Assembly (NCBI RefSeq): GCF_024295805.1
Contig: NZ_JANCLX010000014.1
Location: 62,001 to 126,000 of the forward strand
DNA: 64,000 nt
From: Streptomyces cucumeris
GTDB lineage: Bacteria > Actinomycetota > Actinomycetes > Streptomycetales > Streptomycetaceae
Direction of reading: 5' to 3'
Shown here: piece after piece, positions 7,426-15,103 of the stretch
Layout: the number at the start of each line of letters is the position of its first letter
How positions within the stretch are numbered: position 1 is the first letter of the stretch
The notes under the pieces: model-generated
Told to the model about the DNA's origin: nothing
Databases searched by the model: none
Seen by the model: the letters and a program-made list of their open reading frames with translations, nothing else
Program-made: the position numbers and the translations under genes

Positions 7426-7866
7426 GTGGAACTGACATATGACCACCTCGAGGGCCCGGCGCTGATCAGCGTGGATGCCCCTGGCCTGCCGATTGACGTA
7501 TGGGTGACTGACAGGCGGCAGGGGGTCATCAGTACCCGGGTGGTGGCACCCGGTGCACGCCATGCATACGTGGGACCCAACCCTTCCGGGCGCGGCGGAG
7601 TCGGAATCAGAATCGAAATGACCCCAGGGGTCGGTGGCGCCACGCAGACCGTGACCGCCATTGGGGGGTCAAGCTCAATCGTGTGTGGTGGGGGTATCAC
7701 CATCGGCAACTCCGGACACCGACCTGCTCCCGGCATCCTCTTACTGATCCCCATGGGCTGCACCCTCGACTTCCAGGGTCACGGAAGGGTCACGGTTCAC
7801 CACGGCGGCAACGACATGGAGCTGAAGGCGGCTGCTGAGGCGGGACTCCTGAGGATGACTCAGTGA
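7426..7866 (+). CDS. Beta-rich hypothetical protein, 146 aa
   Basis: GTG 7426 follows AGGGGGAGAT. The sequence is Gly/Val/Thr-rich with alternating hydrophobic residues (GGGITIGNSG, GRVTVHHGGN), suggesting an all-beta protein. The stop overlaps the next GTG. No enzymatic motif or signal peptide. Confidence 0.7.
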   Translation: MELTYDHLEGPALISVDAPGLPIDVWVTDRRQGVISTRVVAPGARHAYVGPNPSGRGGVGIRIEMTPGVGGATQTVTAIGGSSSIVCGGGITIGNSGHRPAPGILLLIPMGCTLDFQGHGRVTVHHGGNDMELKAAAEAGLLRMTQ

Positions 7867-8228
7867 ACCCTGACCTTAACGCCATGTCTCTCTATCTATG
7901 TTCGTGGCTGCACGATCCCGTGAACCCGATGCCATACCTGGAGACCGTGCAAGAGTGCCTCACCAGCGCTCGCCAGACGTTTGCCAAGCGTGACATGTCC
8001 GATGAGGAGAGTCTGCGCTGGTCATACCTCGATCGCGTGGCGAAAGATGGCCCCGATGAGGAGCTGCTCACGTGGGCCGTTCGTGTCGCGGATGCGCTGA
8101 ATCACGGCATGTTACAACACGATCCCTGGCATCCAAGCAACCAAAGCGCGTACTCGTATCGCGGATTTCCGCTCACGTTTGGCGACCTTGAGGAGCTGTT
8201 CTGGGCCGACATCCCTGACGGGGGCTAA
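7863..8228 (+). CDS. Hypothetical protein, 121 aa
   Basis: GTG start in a GTGA overlap with the preceding gene, with GAGGATGA as ribosome binding site. An acidic alpha-helical protein, Trp- and Tyr-rich (SYRGFPLTFGDLEELFWADI). Unrecognised. Confidence 0.7.
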   Translation: MNPDLNAMSLYLCSWLHDPVNPMPYLETVQECLTSARQTFAKRDMSDEESLRWSYLDRVAKDGPDEELLTWAVRVADALNHGMLQHDPWHPSNQSAYSYRGFPLTFGDLEELFWADIPDGG

Positions 8229-8296
8229 TCGGCCTGAGGATGCCGGAGCGAAAAGTCGCATCACGACAGGCAACCAAAAGAAGGGGAGCGGTAGGG

Positions 8297-8629
8297 ATGA
8301 CTGAGCTATCGCACAAGATCGATTTCTACAACCTGACGCCCGAACAGAAGCTCGGGATTCTCAAAGAGATGGGCTTCCGCGAGGAGGGACCACCCGAGCA
8401 CAGCGCCAGTTGCACCTCCCGGCAGGGCACAGGTCTTGTCTGCACGTGCCTGCCCGGTACCACCTCCTTCAAGGCGCCTGCCGATGTACGGCGGTACATG
8501 GGGGAGACGCCGAAGGCCCGGGAGGAATTCGCTGAGAAGCGCTGGACGTACGAGAATGACGGCATCGGGAAGCCCCCCGGCCTCTGGGTCGAACATCTCG
8601 AGAAGACAGCGCCGCGGTGGAACACGTGA
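8297..8629 (+). CDS. Hypothetical protein with Cys pair, 110 aa
   Basis: ATG 8297 is favoured over the in-frame ATG 8240 by AAGGGGAGCGGTAGGG upstream. It opens with a helical segment (LTPEQKLGILKEMGFREEG) and has HSASC and VCTC cysteines that could form a zinc site. The C-terminus is Trp-rich. No known family. Confidence 0.7.
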   Translation: MTELSHKIDFYNLTPEQKLGILKEMGFREEGPPEHSASCTSRQGTGLVCTCLPGTTSFKAPADVRRYMGETPKAREEFAEKRWTYENDGIGKPPGLWVEHLEKTAPRWNT

Positions 8630-8677
8630 CGAGCGAGCCGGGCGAAACGAGACTCGAGTCGGTCCTGAGGTGACGTT

Positions 8678-8968
8678 GTGGCACAGATTGACGTGAGCGA
8701 GGTCAGAGGGCTGGTACGAGTCGGGGAGGCCAGTGACGAGAAGGGGAACCCTGTTGGGGTCCTGGAAGTACTGGGCATCCCCGTTCTGTATGCCAACAAG
8801 GGAGACCTCGACCGGTACGGCCACGCCGACTGGCGGGGCATGTTCGAGCAGCGCCTGGCGAGACTCCTGTCTCGTGGGCTAGTCGGCGAGGATGATCCCA
8901 GGTGGTGGGCGCCCGACTCACCCACCGGCCGGGAGGTCGGGCCGATTCAGTTTTCCGATGAAGAGTAG
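8678..8968 (+). CDS. Hypothetical protein, 96 aa
   Basis: GTG 8678 follows CCTGAGGTGACGTT. A beta-rich N-terminal half and a helical C-terminal half with an acidic tail. Nothing recognisable. Confidence 0.65.
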   Translation: MAQIDVSEVRGLVRVGEASDEKGNPVGVLEVLGIPVLYANKGDLDRYGHADWRGMFEQRLARLLSRGLVGEDDPRWWAPDSPTGREVGPIQFSDEE

Positions 8969-9020
8969 GCAAGTCTCAGGCATGACTGCTGCGGGCGAAC
9001 CAGACCAGGGGAGGGTCATC

Positions 9021-9371
9021 ATGGGCGACGCATACAAGGAAGCTCCGAAGTATGTACCGAGGATCAGGGCGGTGGGCAAGCTGATCTTCAGGCAGAGGGT
9101 CATCAACGCCCTCGAGGAGGGCGGCGTACCGGAAGCCGAGCGCGGAGAGAAGGGTCCCGTCTGCCTTCGGGCCGGGTACTACCTGCTCCCACGCGAAGCC
9201 GACCGGGGCAAAGTGGTCAACATCGTCATCCTGGGTCGCTCCAGCGTTCCCGTCGGGATCCGCCAGGGGGAGCGTGACGCCGTCACTCAGCAGGCTCGGG
9301 CCGCCCTGGTTGAAGCCGGGATTGAAGTGCGGATCGATCAGCACGGGCACCTTGAGGCCGTGGACCGGTAG
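9021..9371 (+). CDS. Hypothetical protein, 116 aa
   Basis: ATG 9021 is preferred to ATG 8982 because GGGGAGGG sits six bases before it. Basic alpha/beta protein; residues 50-70 form a beta segment around a LLPRE turn. The next gene starts one base into its stop codon (TAGTG). Confidence 0.7.
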   Translation: MGDAYKEAPKYVPRIRAVGKLIFRQRVINALEEGGVPEAERGEKGPVCLRAGYYLLPREADRGKVVNIVILGRSSVPVGIRQGERDAVTQQARAALVEAGIEVRIDQHGHLEAVDR

Positions 9372-9721
9372 TGGCTCGAAGGAAGGTCTCGGAACGCCTC
9401 CTGGAGAGGATCCGAGGGGCGTTCCCCGAGCTGGACATCCCCAAGGGTGCCCGCCTCGAGCGTGGAGTCGGTTCCGCCCGGGGCGCGAACCGCACCGAAG
9501 GCGCCTGGGTGTGGGTCGTCTGTCAGGCTGATGGTGTGCCAGTGCATCAAGATTTCAATGGCCGCCCTCTGGCGATCGGCTCGCAGTGGACGATGACCGA
9601 GCTGGTGAAGACGCCTCTCGTAGCTCACCCTGACCTGTACGGCGACATCCATATCGAACCGACCGACGAAGTGCAAAAGGAACTTGCGGCGAACAGTCAG
9701 CGGCGCCCAAGAAGGAAGTGA
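9371..9721 (+). CDS. Basic hypothetical protein, 116 aa
   Basis: GTG 9371 overlaps the stop of the previous gene by one base, so it is translationally coupled. Basic at both ends (MARRKVSERLLERIR, SQRRPRRK) with a hydrophobic beta strand WVWVVCQADG in the middle. Possibly nucleic-acid associated, but no domain is recognised. Confidence 0.7.
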   Translation: MARRKVSERLLERIRGAFPELDIPKGARLERGVGSARGANRTEGAWVWVVCQADGVPVHQDFNGRPLAIGSQWTMTELVKTPLVAHPDLYGDIHIEPTDEVQKELAANSQRRPRRK

Positions 9722-9814
9722 CCGAGGTCGAAACCGGGCAGCCAGCCCGATCGTGCAGTGAGGCTGCACCTGATGATGACCGCATCACAGAGAAGCGAAA
9801 AGGGAGAAGAAGCC

Positions 9815-10150
9815 ATGCAGCAGACAACGGTTCGATTCTACGAAGGCGCCTCCGAGCATCACGTGAACATCTTCGGCACGCAGGTGAAGGCGTACAGTGA
9901 GTCACTGCGCATCGCCGGATATCGCTGGGTCAACGAAACCGTCAACCAGTACGACACCTGGGAGCTTCCGGGGGGGATCGACGGAGATGCGGTTCACTTC
10001 CTCTTCCAGGAAAATTCCGACGGGGTACCGAGCGTCCTGATCGCCGCCTCGGCATTCGACGAATCACTCAAGCTCCTCGAAGAAGCCCTTCGGTTCGCCC
10101 AGCCCGGCCCTGAGTACACCATCCAGCCTCGCCAGCGCCCCGGCTCGTAA
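9815..10150 (+). CDS. Hypothetical protein, 111 aa
   Basis: ATG 9815 follows AAAAGGGAGAAGAAGCC. The 93 bp upstream are open in another frame but lack coding signs. A compact alpha/beta protein with a helical C-terminal half (AFDESLKLLEEALRFAQ). Unrecognised. Confidence 0.7.
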   Translation: MQQTTVRFYEGASEHHVNIFGTQVKAYSESLRIAGYRWVNETVNQYDTWELPGGIDGDAVHFLFQENSDGVPSVLIAASAFDESLKLLEEALRFAQPGPEYTIQPRQRPGS

Positions 10151-10187
10151 GCCACGAGACGGTAATCGAAATCGCCCGAGGGGACGG

Positions 10188-10646
10188 ATGATGTTCACGA
10201 TCGAACAAATCTTGCGCCTGATGACTCACGGACTGCCACTCCCGCAGAGCGAACACCCCGCACCATCCGATGAGCAGATCGACGAGCTCCAGACAGCAAG
10301 CGAAGCCCTGCTTGCCAAAGCCCTCCACCAGGAGGCGCCAGAAGTCGTGGAGCGGCAGATTGACGAGTTGTGCGATCGTTACGGATGGTTCATCACGGCT
10401 GGCGTGCTGGGTATGACCTTCGCTCAGTGCTACAACGAGGATCAGGTTTTCACCCTGGCTCCACTCAGCGATGACGTGGAGACGCTGCTGGTCTCCTTCG
10501 CTGTCGCCGCTGCCGCGGAATCCACGGATGAGGGAGCTTGGACCATCCCGGTGGCCATGCTCGCGTCGGCCGAAGAGGGCCTTGCGAGGAACTTCGTAGC
10601 AGCTGGCGTCCTGGTTGCGTGCTGCGCCCTGGTCGAGCAGCAGTGA
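10188..10646 (+). CDS. Hypothetical protein, 152 aa
   Basis: ATG ATG start after GAGGGGACGG. Alpha-helical with Ala-rich hydrophobic stretches near residues 100-110 and 135-148 (ARNFVAAGVLVACCALVEQQ) that may be buried helices or a weak membrane segment. The GTG of the next gene overlaps the stop. Confidence 0.7.
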   Translation: MMFTIEQILRLMTHGLPLPQSEHPAPSDEQIDELQTASEALLAKALHQEAPEVVERQIDELCDRYGWFITAGVLGMTFAQCYNEDQVFTLAPLSDDVETLLVSFAVAAAAESTDEGAWTIPVAMLASAEEGLARNFVAAGVLVACCALVEQQ

Positions 10647-10894
10647 AGGGCTCCAACACCTATTGCTGCCCGGCCTGCGGGAAGGTCTTTGACGTGAGCG
10701 ACGATGCGGCCCCCTTCGCCATCGCCTCTCACGAAAAGAGTCACGGTCAGGGAATCCCGGCTGCGCGACGCCCCCGCAAGGAGGGAAATCGAACTGGTGT
10801 CACCGGCAGTCGCTTCGCGGATGTCGTTGACGACGTCATTGATGGTGCATCCGACGCCATAGGTAGTGTGATCGGAAAACTACTCGGAGATTGA
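10643..10894 (+). CDS. Zinc-finger-like small protein, 83 aa
   Basis: GTG in an overlap with the previous stop. The N-terminal 35 residues have C-P-A-C followed by H-E-K-S-H with 18 residues between, a C2H2-like layout. The C-terminus is an amphipathic Gly/Ile-rich helix (GASDAIGSVIGKLLGD). Possibly DNA binding; family unassigned. It is the last gene before the divergent repeat and promoter at 10904. Confidence 0.7.
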   Translation: MKGSNTYCCPACGKVFDVSDDAAPFAIASHEKSHGQGIPAARRPRKEGNRTGVTGSRFADVVDDVIDGASDAIGSVIGKLLGD

Positions 10895-10903
10895 CTGGCC
10901 AAC

Positions 10904-10949
10904 GACTGGCAAGTCCGGTGATACGCAGGTGTTGACGGACTTGCCAGTC
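10904..10949 (+). promoter_or_regulatory. Inverted repeat overlapping a promoter
   Basis: GACTGGCAAGTCCG (10904-10917) is repeated perfectly inverted at 10936-10949, with an 18-bp gap. TTGACG (10932-10937) with TGTGAT about 18 bp downstream makes a promoter whose spacer contains the right arm. A likely operator for the following two-gene operon. Confidence 0.7.
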
Positions 10950-10990
10950 ATGCGGTGTGATGTATTCACGTTCCTGGAAAGGAGATTCGC

Positions 10991-12082
10991 GTGGCAGACA
11001 AGGATGCCAAGAGCGCGATTGAGAAGCTGTTGGGGTTCGAGTTCGTCTCTGATCCCCGCAAAGCACGTTTCCCAATCCCCGAGGTGCCGAAGGGGCACCC
11101 GAAGGACCGGCCATACCCATTCCCGGCAATGCAGATAACGCCGGAAATGGCCAAGGATGTACTGAAGTTCAGGGTCATCCGCATGGAGGTCATGCCCCGG
11201 ACTCTGAGGCACCCTCAGATGACCGGCAACCGGCGCTTCCTGATGGCGGCCCTGAAGGGCTCGCGCCACGACAAGGGGTGGATCCGTCGATTCAAGGACA
11301 AGGAGATGCACCCCGGCACCACGGACACGGTGTCCTTCACTCCCGACGGGTTCCTGCTGGACGGCCAGCACCGCTTCGCCGCCTGCTACCTGTCCCGTGT
11401 CCCCTTCGAGGTGCCCCCCATGGTGAACACCCCATGGGACACATTCTCCGTCAAGGACACTGGTCGCGGGCGAACACCTGGTCAGCTGCTGGGTGAGGTG
11501 CCGTACGCCGACTCCTGCGCCGCAGCGGCGAAGCTGATCCTGCCAGTGCTGTACGGAAGTGAGCGCAAGGACTGGATCAGTACGACTGCCTCCAACCAGG
11601 AGATCTACGATCTCGTTCACGGCTGGCCTTTCTTTCACGAGTCCTGGAATGAGGGCGGCTCGTGGATGCGTGAGGTTCTGGCTGCGTCCGCCCGGCGAAT
11701 CCCGCCCACGGCCCTTGCTGCGTCGATCATGATGGCGCTGGCGGCGGGAGCTGACCCGTTCCACGTACAGAGCTTCCTCGAAGCCCTCAAGCCTTCATAC
11801 AGGGAGGGCTTCCCGAAGATCGGGGAGAGGGGCGAGGATCCCCGTTACCTGCTCCGCCGGACCTACATGAACCGGGTCCCGAAGGGCAAGGCGACGACCG
11901 ACCGGGAACGGCGCCAGCAGGTGGGGCACGTCCGCAAGGCGCTGTCGATCTGGCTTGACTACCAGGGCGGCCACAAGATGACGGAGCTGACCCGTCTGCC
12001 CACCACGCCGGATCACGCAGACCTGCCCGAAGTCTGGTTTGCCGACGCCGTCCGCAAGTTTCACCGAGAGAAGGTTTCCTGA
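10991..12082 (+). CDS. ParB/Srx-like domain protein, 363 aa
   Basis: GTG 10991 follows GGAAAGGAGATTCGC. Residues 119-128 (DGFLLDGQHR) followed by a strand and KDTGRGRTPGQLLG match the ParB/sulfiredoxin-fold signature, in which the DGxHR motif binds nucleotide. In known ParB, CTP binding drives clamp loading on parS, but many phage proteins carry this fold without a parS-binding HTH. The C-terminal 200 residues are helical and unrecognised. The stop overlaps the ATG of the next HTH/coiled-coil gene, giving a ParB-like plus HTH pair. Being next to an inverted repeat, it may act on DNA or be autoregulated. Confidence 0.7.
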   Translation: MADKDAKSAIEKLLGFEFVSDPRKARFPIPEVPKGHPKDRPYPFPAMQITPEMAKDVLKFRVIRMEVMPRTLRHPQMTGNRRFLMAALKGSRHDKGWIRRFKDKEMHPGTTDTVSFTPDGFLLDGQHRFAACYLSRVPFEVPPMVNTPWDTFSVKDTGRGRTPGQLLGEVPYADSCAAAAKLILPVLYGSERKDWISTTASNQEIYDLVHGWPFFHESWNEGGSWMREVLAASARRIPPTALAASIMMALAAGADPFHVQSFLEALKPSYREGFPKIGERGEDPRYLLRRTYMNRVPKGKATTDRERRQQVGHVRKALSIWLDYQGGHKMTELTRLPTTPDHADLPEVWFADAVRKFHREKVS

Positions 12083-12486
12083 TGGAGTGGCTGCGGCCTG
12101 AGTTCAAGGACCGTGAGGACCTGCTGGAAACCCGTGCCGAGTTCGAGAAGCGCACGGGTGTGACCAAGCAGAGCCTGTCGAGCCACTTCACCAGGTACGC
12201 CGACCTGGTTCCGGATGTCGTCAAGAAGTTCGGCAAGCAGAAGTGGTTTCTCGCCAGCGAGCTGGACGACTTCATCGCGTGGATCTCCGCGAACACCGGC
12301 ACGAGGTCCGAAGCCGACATCAAGCGCGCCGAGATCGCCCGCCTCACCAAGGCAATCGAGGAAGCGGAGGAGCGAGAAAATCGGCACAAGGCGCACCTGG
12401 AGAAGGCCCAGGCGGACAAGACTCGCCACATGCGGCAGCGTAAGCATGCCGAGTCCGACCTGAGCTTCCTGGAGCAGGGCAGCTAG
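12082..12486 (+). CDS. Helix-turn-helix plus coiled-coil protein, 134 aa
   Basis: ATG overlaps the previous stop by one base. Residues 16-65 look like an HTH or excisionase-type winged helix (TGVTKQSLSSHFTRYADLV, then KWFLASELDDFIAWI). Residues 75-130 form a long charged coiled coil. This layout suggests a DNA-binding protein that oligomerises through the coil, possibly partnering the ParB-like protein. A strong terminator follows. Confidence 0.75.
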   Translation: MEWLRPEFKDREDLLETRAEFEKRTGVTKQSLSSHFTRYADLVPDVVKKFGKQKWFLASELDDFIAWISANTGTRSEADIKRAEIARLTKAIEEAEERENRHKAHLEKAQADKTRHMRQRKHAESDLSFLEQGS

Positions 12487-12511
12487 ACGCTACCAGCTTT
12501 TACCTCACCCT

Positions 12512-12555
12512 GTACCACGAAAAAGGGCCCCCGGAGGGGCCCTTTTTCGTGGTAC
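12512..12555 (+). terminator. Strong intrinsic terminator
   Basis: GTACCACGAAAAAGGGCCCC pairs with GGGGCCCTTTTTCGTGGTAC. The A/T runs make it work on both strands. Confidence 0.95.
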
Positions 12556-12579
12556 CTTTAAACAGGAAAAGGAGAAGTT

Positions 12580-12780
12580 GTGGAGTTCACGGTGGAGTTC
12601 TTTGACTACGGGCGCCACGGCGTGACCGTAAAAGAGCCCCGGACGGGGCTTCTGGGTGAAGGAAGAGACAAAGAGGAGGCCAGAGATGACCTGGTCCGGA
12701 AGCTCTGGCAATGCATTGAATGGGATGACATACCTCCCAGCGAAGGGCCAGCGCGCACCATCGAAACCATCACCGTCTGA
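12580..12780 (+). CDS. Small protein, possibly HicB-like, 66 aa
   Basis: GTG 12580 follows GGAAAAGGAGAAGTT. Residues 8-45 (YGRHGVTVKEPRTGLLGEG, then EEARDDLVRKL) resemble the strand-turn-helix of HicB antitoxins, but the usual ribbon-helix-helix or HTH tail is missing and no HicA-like toxin is adjacent. The resemblance is weak and could be chance. Confidence 0.65.
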   Translation: MEFTVEFFDYGRHGVTVKEPRTGLLGEGRDKEEARDDLVRKLWQCIEWDDIPPSEGPARTIETITV

Positions 12781-12802
12781 TCACGTTCTTGGCGGAGGCA
12801 CA

Positions 12803-13093
12803 GTGTCTTTTACGCTGGTTCGTCACAGCATGTGGACAATTGACCATTTTCCCCGCTTCCGGCGGGCGATCGAACCCGTACCCATCGGCCCTCTCGCCGC
12901 TCAGGGGGTCACCAGCTTCGGTGGACTGATCTTCTCCACGGCAGATGAAGCGTGGGACAGGGCGGAGAGGCTGATGTACCCGCTCGGTGACACAACGCGC
13001 CCTGCCGATCCGATCGGCGACTTCGTACAGCTTCCACTCTTGAAGCTGCCGCTGTTCGTGCCTAAATTCTCTCGGCATCTCCTCGCGGTTTAG
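12803..13093 (+). CDS. Hypothetical protein, 96 aa
   Basis: GTG 12803 follows GGCGGAGGCACA. Basic near the N-terminus, with hydrophobic and Pro-rich C-terminal part (LPLLKLPLFVPKF). No motif recognised. Confidence 0.65.
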   Translation: MSFTLVRHSMWTIDHFPRFRRAIEPVPIGPLAAQGVTSFGGLIFSTADEAWDRAERLMYPLGDTTRPADPIGDFVQLPLLKLPLFVPKFSRHLLAV

Positions 13094-13162
13094 GGTAGAT
13101 GCGGGACCCGCTTCACGCGGACAACCCAACCGCATCGTTTCCGCCTCAGAGGGAGTTGGCCC

Positions 13163-13645
13163 ATGGCACGTGTTCGCGGCGTATACCTGAGGAAGCCTCC
13201 CCCTGGGCCCTCGACCTACAGCTCCAAGGAGGCAGCGCTGGCCGCCTCTCCAACGCTGACAGTTGCGGACGCGGCGTTCCCGAAAAGCAAGCTGGAGTCG
13301 GTAAAAAACGCAGCGTTCAGAGTCAACTCCGGCGGGCGCGGCGACTGGTCCCAGGGGGAGTTCTTTGCCATCTGGGACTACGCCAAAGACCTGGTCCTGC
13401 GAACCAAGGGGGGTGACGGGGAGGATTCCGTCGAAGTGGTTGGGTTCGTCAGGGGCGCCGAGGTGATCGGTGAGGACGGTGAGTCCATCGGATCACTCGA
13501 ATCCATGCTCAAGGAGCAAGGGGTGGAGACAGGGGGCTGGGTCCTCTTGATCGGAGTGCAGCCGCACGTACCCGAAGGGTGGCACGAGGTGGTGAACGCC
13601 CCTGGCAGCAGGCGGCGGAAGGGTCGCAGCAAGTCCGCAGACTGA
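13163..13645 (+). CDS. Hypothetical protein, 160 aa
   Basis: ATG 13163 follows CAGAGGGAGTTGGCCC. Basic at both ends (MARVRGVYLRKPP, RRRKGRSKSAD), with an alternating strand/turn middle. It is the last gene before a terminator and operator-bearing promoter. Function unknown. Confidence 0.7.
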   Translation: MARVRGVYLRKPPPGPSTYSSKEAALAASPTLTVADAAFPKSKLESVKNAAFRVNSGGRGDWSQGEFFAIWDYAKDLVLRTKGGDGEDSVEVVGFVRGAEVIGEDGESIGSLESMLKEQGVETGGWVLLIGVQPHVPEGWHEVVNAPGSRRRKGRSKSAD

Positions 13646-13649
13646 AGCA

Positions 13650-13677
13650 GGGGCCGTCTCGGTGGCGGCCCCTCTTC
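13650..13677 (+). terminator. Intrinsic terminator
   Basis: GGGGCCG pairs with CGGCCCC (13650-13672) across a 9-nt loop, followed by TCTTCT. Confidence 0.65.
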
Positions 13678-13684
13678 TGTGCGC

Positions 13685-13701
13685 TACAATGGCCTAGGCC
13701 G
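13685..13701 (+). promoter_or_regulatory. -10 hexamer plus palindromic operator
   Basis: TACAAT (13685-13690) is followed at once by TGGCCTAGGCCG, the same design as at 6003. It fires rightward, yet the next 0.3 kb is covered by a leftward gene, so its transcript would be antisense to that gene before reaching the HAD gene at 14072. Confidence 0.7.
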
Positions 13702-13998
13702 TTAGGGCTGTTGCTCTATCCGTACACCGGGGAGCCAGAAACGAGTGTCAGCACATTCATCCATCTGTAGTTGAACCGTCTCGGCAAGAGCGACCGCCCG
13801 ACTGGCGGCTTCCCCCCGCAACCGCAGAACGAGATTCACCAGGAAGGCGCTGTACTGCTGAATTGTCCCTTCCAGGCGCAGACAGTCATGGCCGCTATCG
13901 GGGTGATGGCCTACCCCCAGATGAGCTCGATCCAACCCCGCTTGCGCCAGGGACTCGGCGATGACGCCTTCAGGAAAGACATTCTGGCTATCGCCCAT
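13702..13998 (-). CDS. Hypothetical leftward protein, 98 aa
   Basis: ATG 13998 is preceded by GAAGGGGTGGAA; a GTG at 14034 is an alternative start. The minus frame has far better codon use than the overlapping plus frame. The protein is mixed alpha/beta with no known motif. Its TAA stop abuts the palindrome of the rightward promoter at 13685-13701, so the leftward gene and rightward promoter face each other. Confidence 0.6.
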   Translation of the reverse strand: MGDSQNVFPEGVIAESLAQAGLDRAHLGVGHHPDSGHDCLRLEGTIQQYSAFLVNLVLRLRGEAASRAVALAETVQLQMDECADTRFWLPGVRIEQQP

Positions 13999-14071
13999 TT
14001 CCACCCCTTCGGACAACCGCTTTTCGTGGCTCACCCTACTGCTATTTTACGACAACGCGAGAGGACTACGT

Positions 14072-14734
14072 GTGCGCAGCGCATACCTGGACATTGACGG
14101 AACCCTGGTCGAGGACGGACTGTGGCTCCGCCTCATCGAGCAGCTCATCAACGATGACCTCGGGGACAAGGAGCCACTGCTCCGCTGCATGGCGGACCTG
14201 AAGTCGCCCCACGCCAATGGCATGGAAGCCGTGCGCAGGGAAATCCCGGTCGCGCTGAAGCACGTCGGTTCGGCCGACATGGAGGCGGTGCTGGAGCGCG
14301 CCTGGGACAGGGTGGAACCCTTCCCCTTCGCTCGCCCCCTGGCTCGGCTCCTGATGCGCAAGGGAGTGGGTGTCATCCTCGTCTCCGGTGCGCCGCAGGC
14401 GCTGGCCGAGAAGGTGGGGGCGCTTTTCGGCGCCGAGGCCGTCTATGGCTGCGTCCTCCGGCCGGGCGAGGAGACGTTCGACCGGTTCATCGGCTCGTCC
14501 GAGGCCAAAGGGTCCCTCACCCGGTACGTCGCCCAGGAACGCGACGACGACCTCGGCCGCGTCATGGCAATGGGCAATGGACGCAATGACGTAGGAATGC
14601 TTGAGCAGGTCGGCTTTCCGTTCGCCTTCGAGCCTTCAGGGGAGCTCCGACGTGAGGCCGAAATCCACGGCTGGCGGATCACGGATCGAGCTCACGTGAT
14701 GGATGATATCGAGGCTCTGTCGGAAGTGAAATGA
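14072..14734 (+). CDS. HAD-superfamily phosphatase, 220 aa
   Basis: GTG 14072 follows GCGAGAGGACTACGT. All HAD motifs are present: motif I DIDGT (7-11) with the nucleophile Asp, motif II Ser 105 in LVSGAPQ, a Lys at 146, and motif III MGNGRND (167-173) with the metal-binding Asp. The layout fits the HAD-IB group that includes SerB and related phosphomonoesterases. The substrate is not identifiable. In a phage it could act in nucleotide or sugar phosphate metabolism. The stop overlaps the next ATG. Confidence 0.9.
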   Translation: MRSAYLDIDGTLVEDGLWLRLIEQLINDDLGDKEPLLRCMADLKSPHANGMEAVRREIPVALKHVGSADMEAVLERAWDRVEPFPFARPLARLLMRKGVGVILVSGAPQALAEKVGALFGAEAVYGCVLRPGEETFDRFIGSSEAKGSLTRYVAQERDDDLGRVMAMGNGRNDVGMLEQVGFPFAFEPSGELRREAEIHGWRITDRAHVMDDIEALSEVK

Positions 14735-14925
14735 TGGAGCCCGCTCCTCAAGTCACCTTTTCCTGGCGGGAATCCCCCATGCCCATACCGCGGATCATCC
14801 GCACTGTTCTCCACTCGCTTCTCGCTGCCCTCCTGGGTGTCGCCCTCTATGTCGGCATACAGGGTGCCCTGATGCTGCATGACATCTATCAGATACTCAC
14901 TTGGCTCGGAGGGGCGGGGGAGTGA
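14731..14925 (+). CDS. Single-span membrane protein, 64 aa
   Basis: ATG 14731 overlaps the HAD stop (ATGA); ATG 14779 is another possible start. Residues 22-45 (IIRTVLHSLLAALLGVALYV) form one membrane span, followed by a weakly hydrophobic tail. A small membrane protein next to a HAD phosphatase; no link established. Confidence 0.6.
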   Translation: MMEPAPQVTFSWRESPMPIPRIIRTVLHSLLAALLGVALYVGIQGALMLHDIYQILTWLGGAGE

Positions 14926-14999
14926 CCCCAGGCCGTCCGTTAGTGCCGCGCCAGCAGCCTCAAGGCATCTCAGTTCGCAGAAGTCCCGCCCTGGCCCCA

Positions 15000-15082
15000 T
15001 AGGGGTTCTTGACTTACGATTTCCCTGGGGTTCCTGACCCGCATTCCATGGGGTGGCCGACTCCATGCGGCCATAGGGGTGC
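15000..15082. repeat. Four imperfect direct repeats between convergent genes
   Basis: A CATRGGGGTnnCnGAC-like unit recurs with GGGGT blocks starting at 15002, 15027, 15050 and 15076, about 25 bp apart, i.e. near whole helical turns. It lies between the last rightward gene (ends 14925) and the first leftward gene (ends 15104). No terminator with a T-run is seen there. Confidence 0.55.
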
Positions 15083-15103
15083 GGGTCTCTCCCCGTTTGC
15101 GAA

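Noticed and set aside
9718..9900. 60-codon rightward frame before the 111-aa gene
   Set aside because: The end overlaps the real gene in another frame; codon use is weak.
12580..12780. HicB antitoxin with its toxin
   Set aside because: No HicA-like gene is adjacent and the C-terminal DNA-binding part is absent, so only a weak resemblance is noted.
13771..14097. Rightward reading frame of 108 codons opposite the leftward 98-aa gene
   Set aside because: Its codon use is poor and the start lacks a ribosome binding site, while the minus frame codes well.
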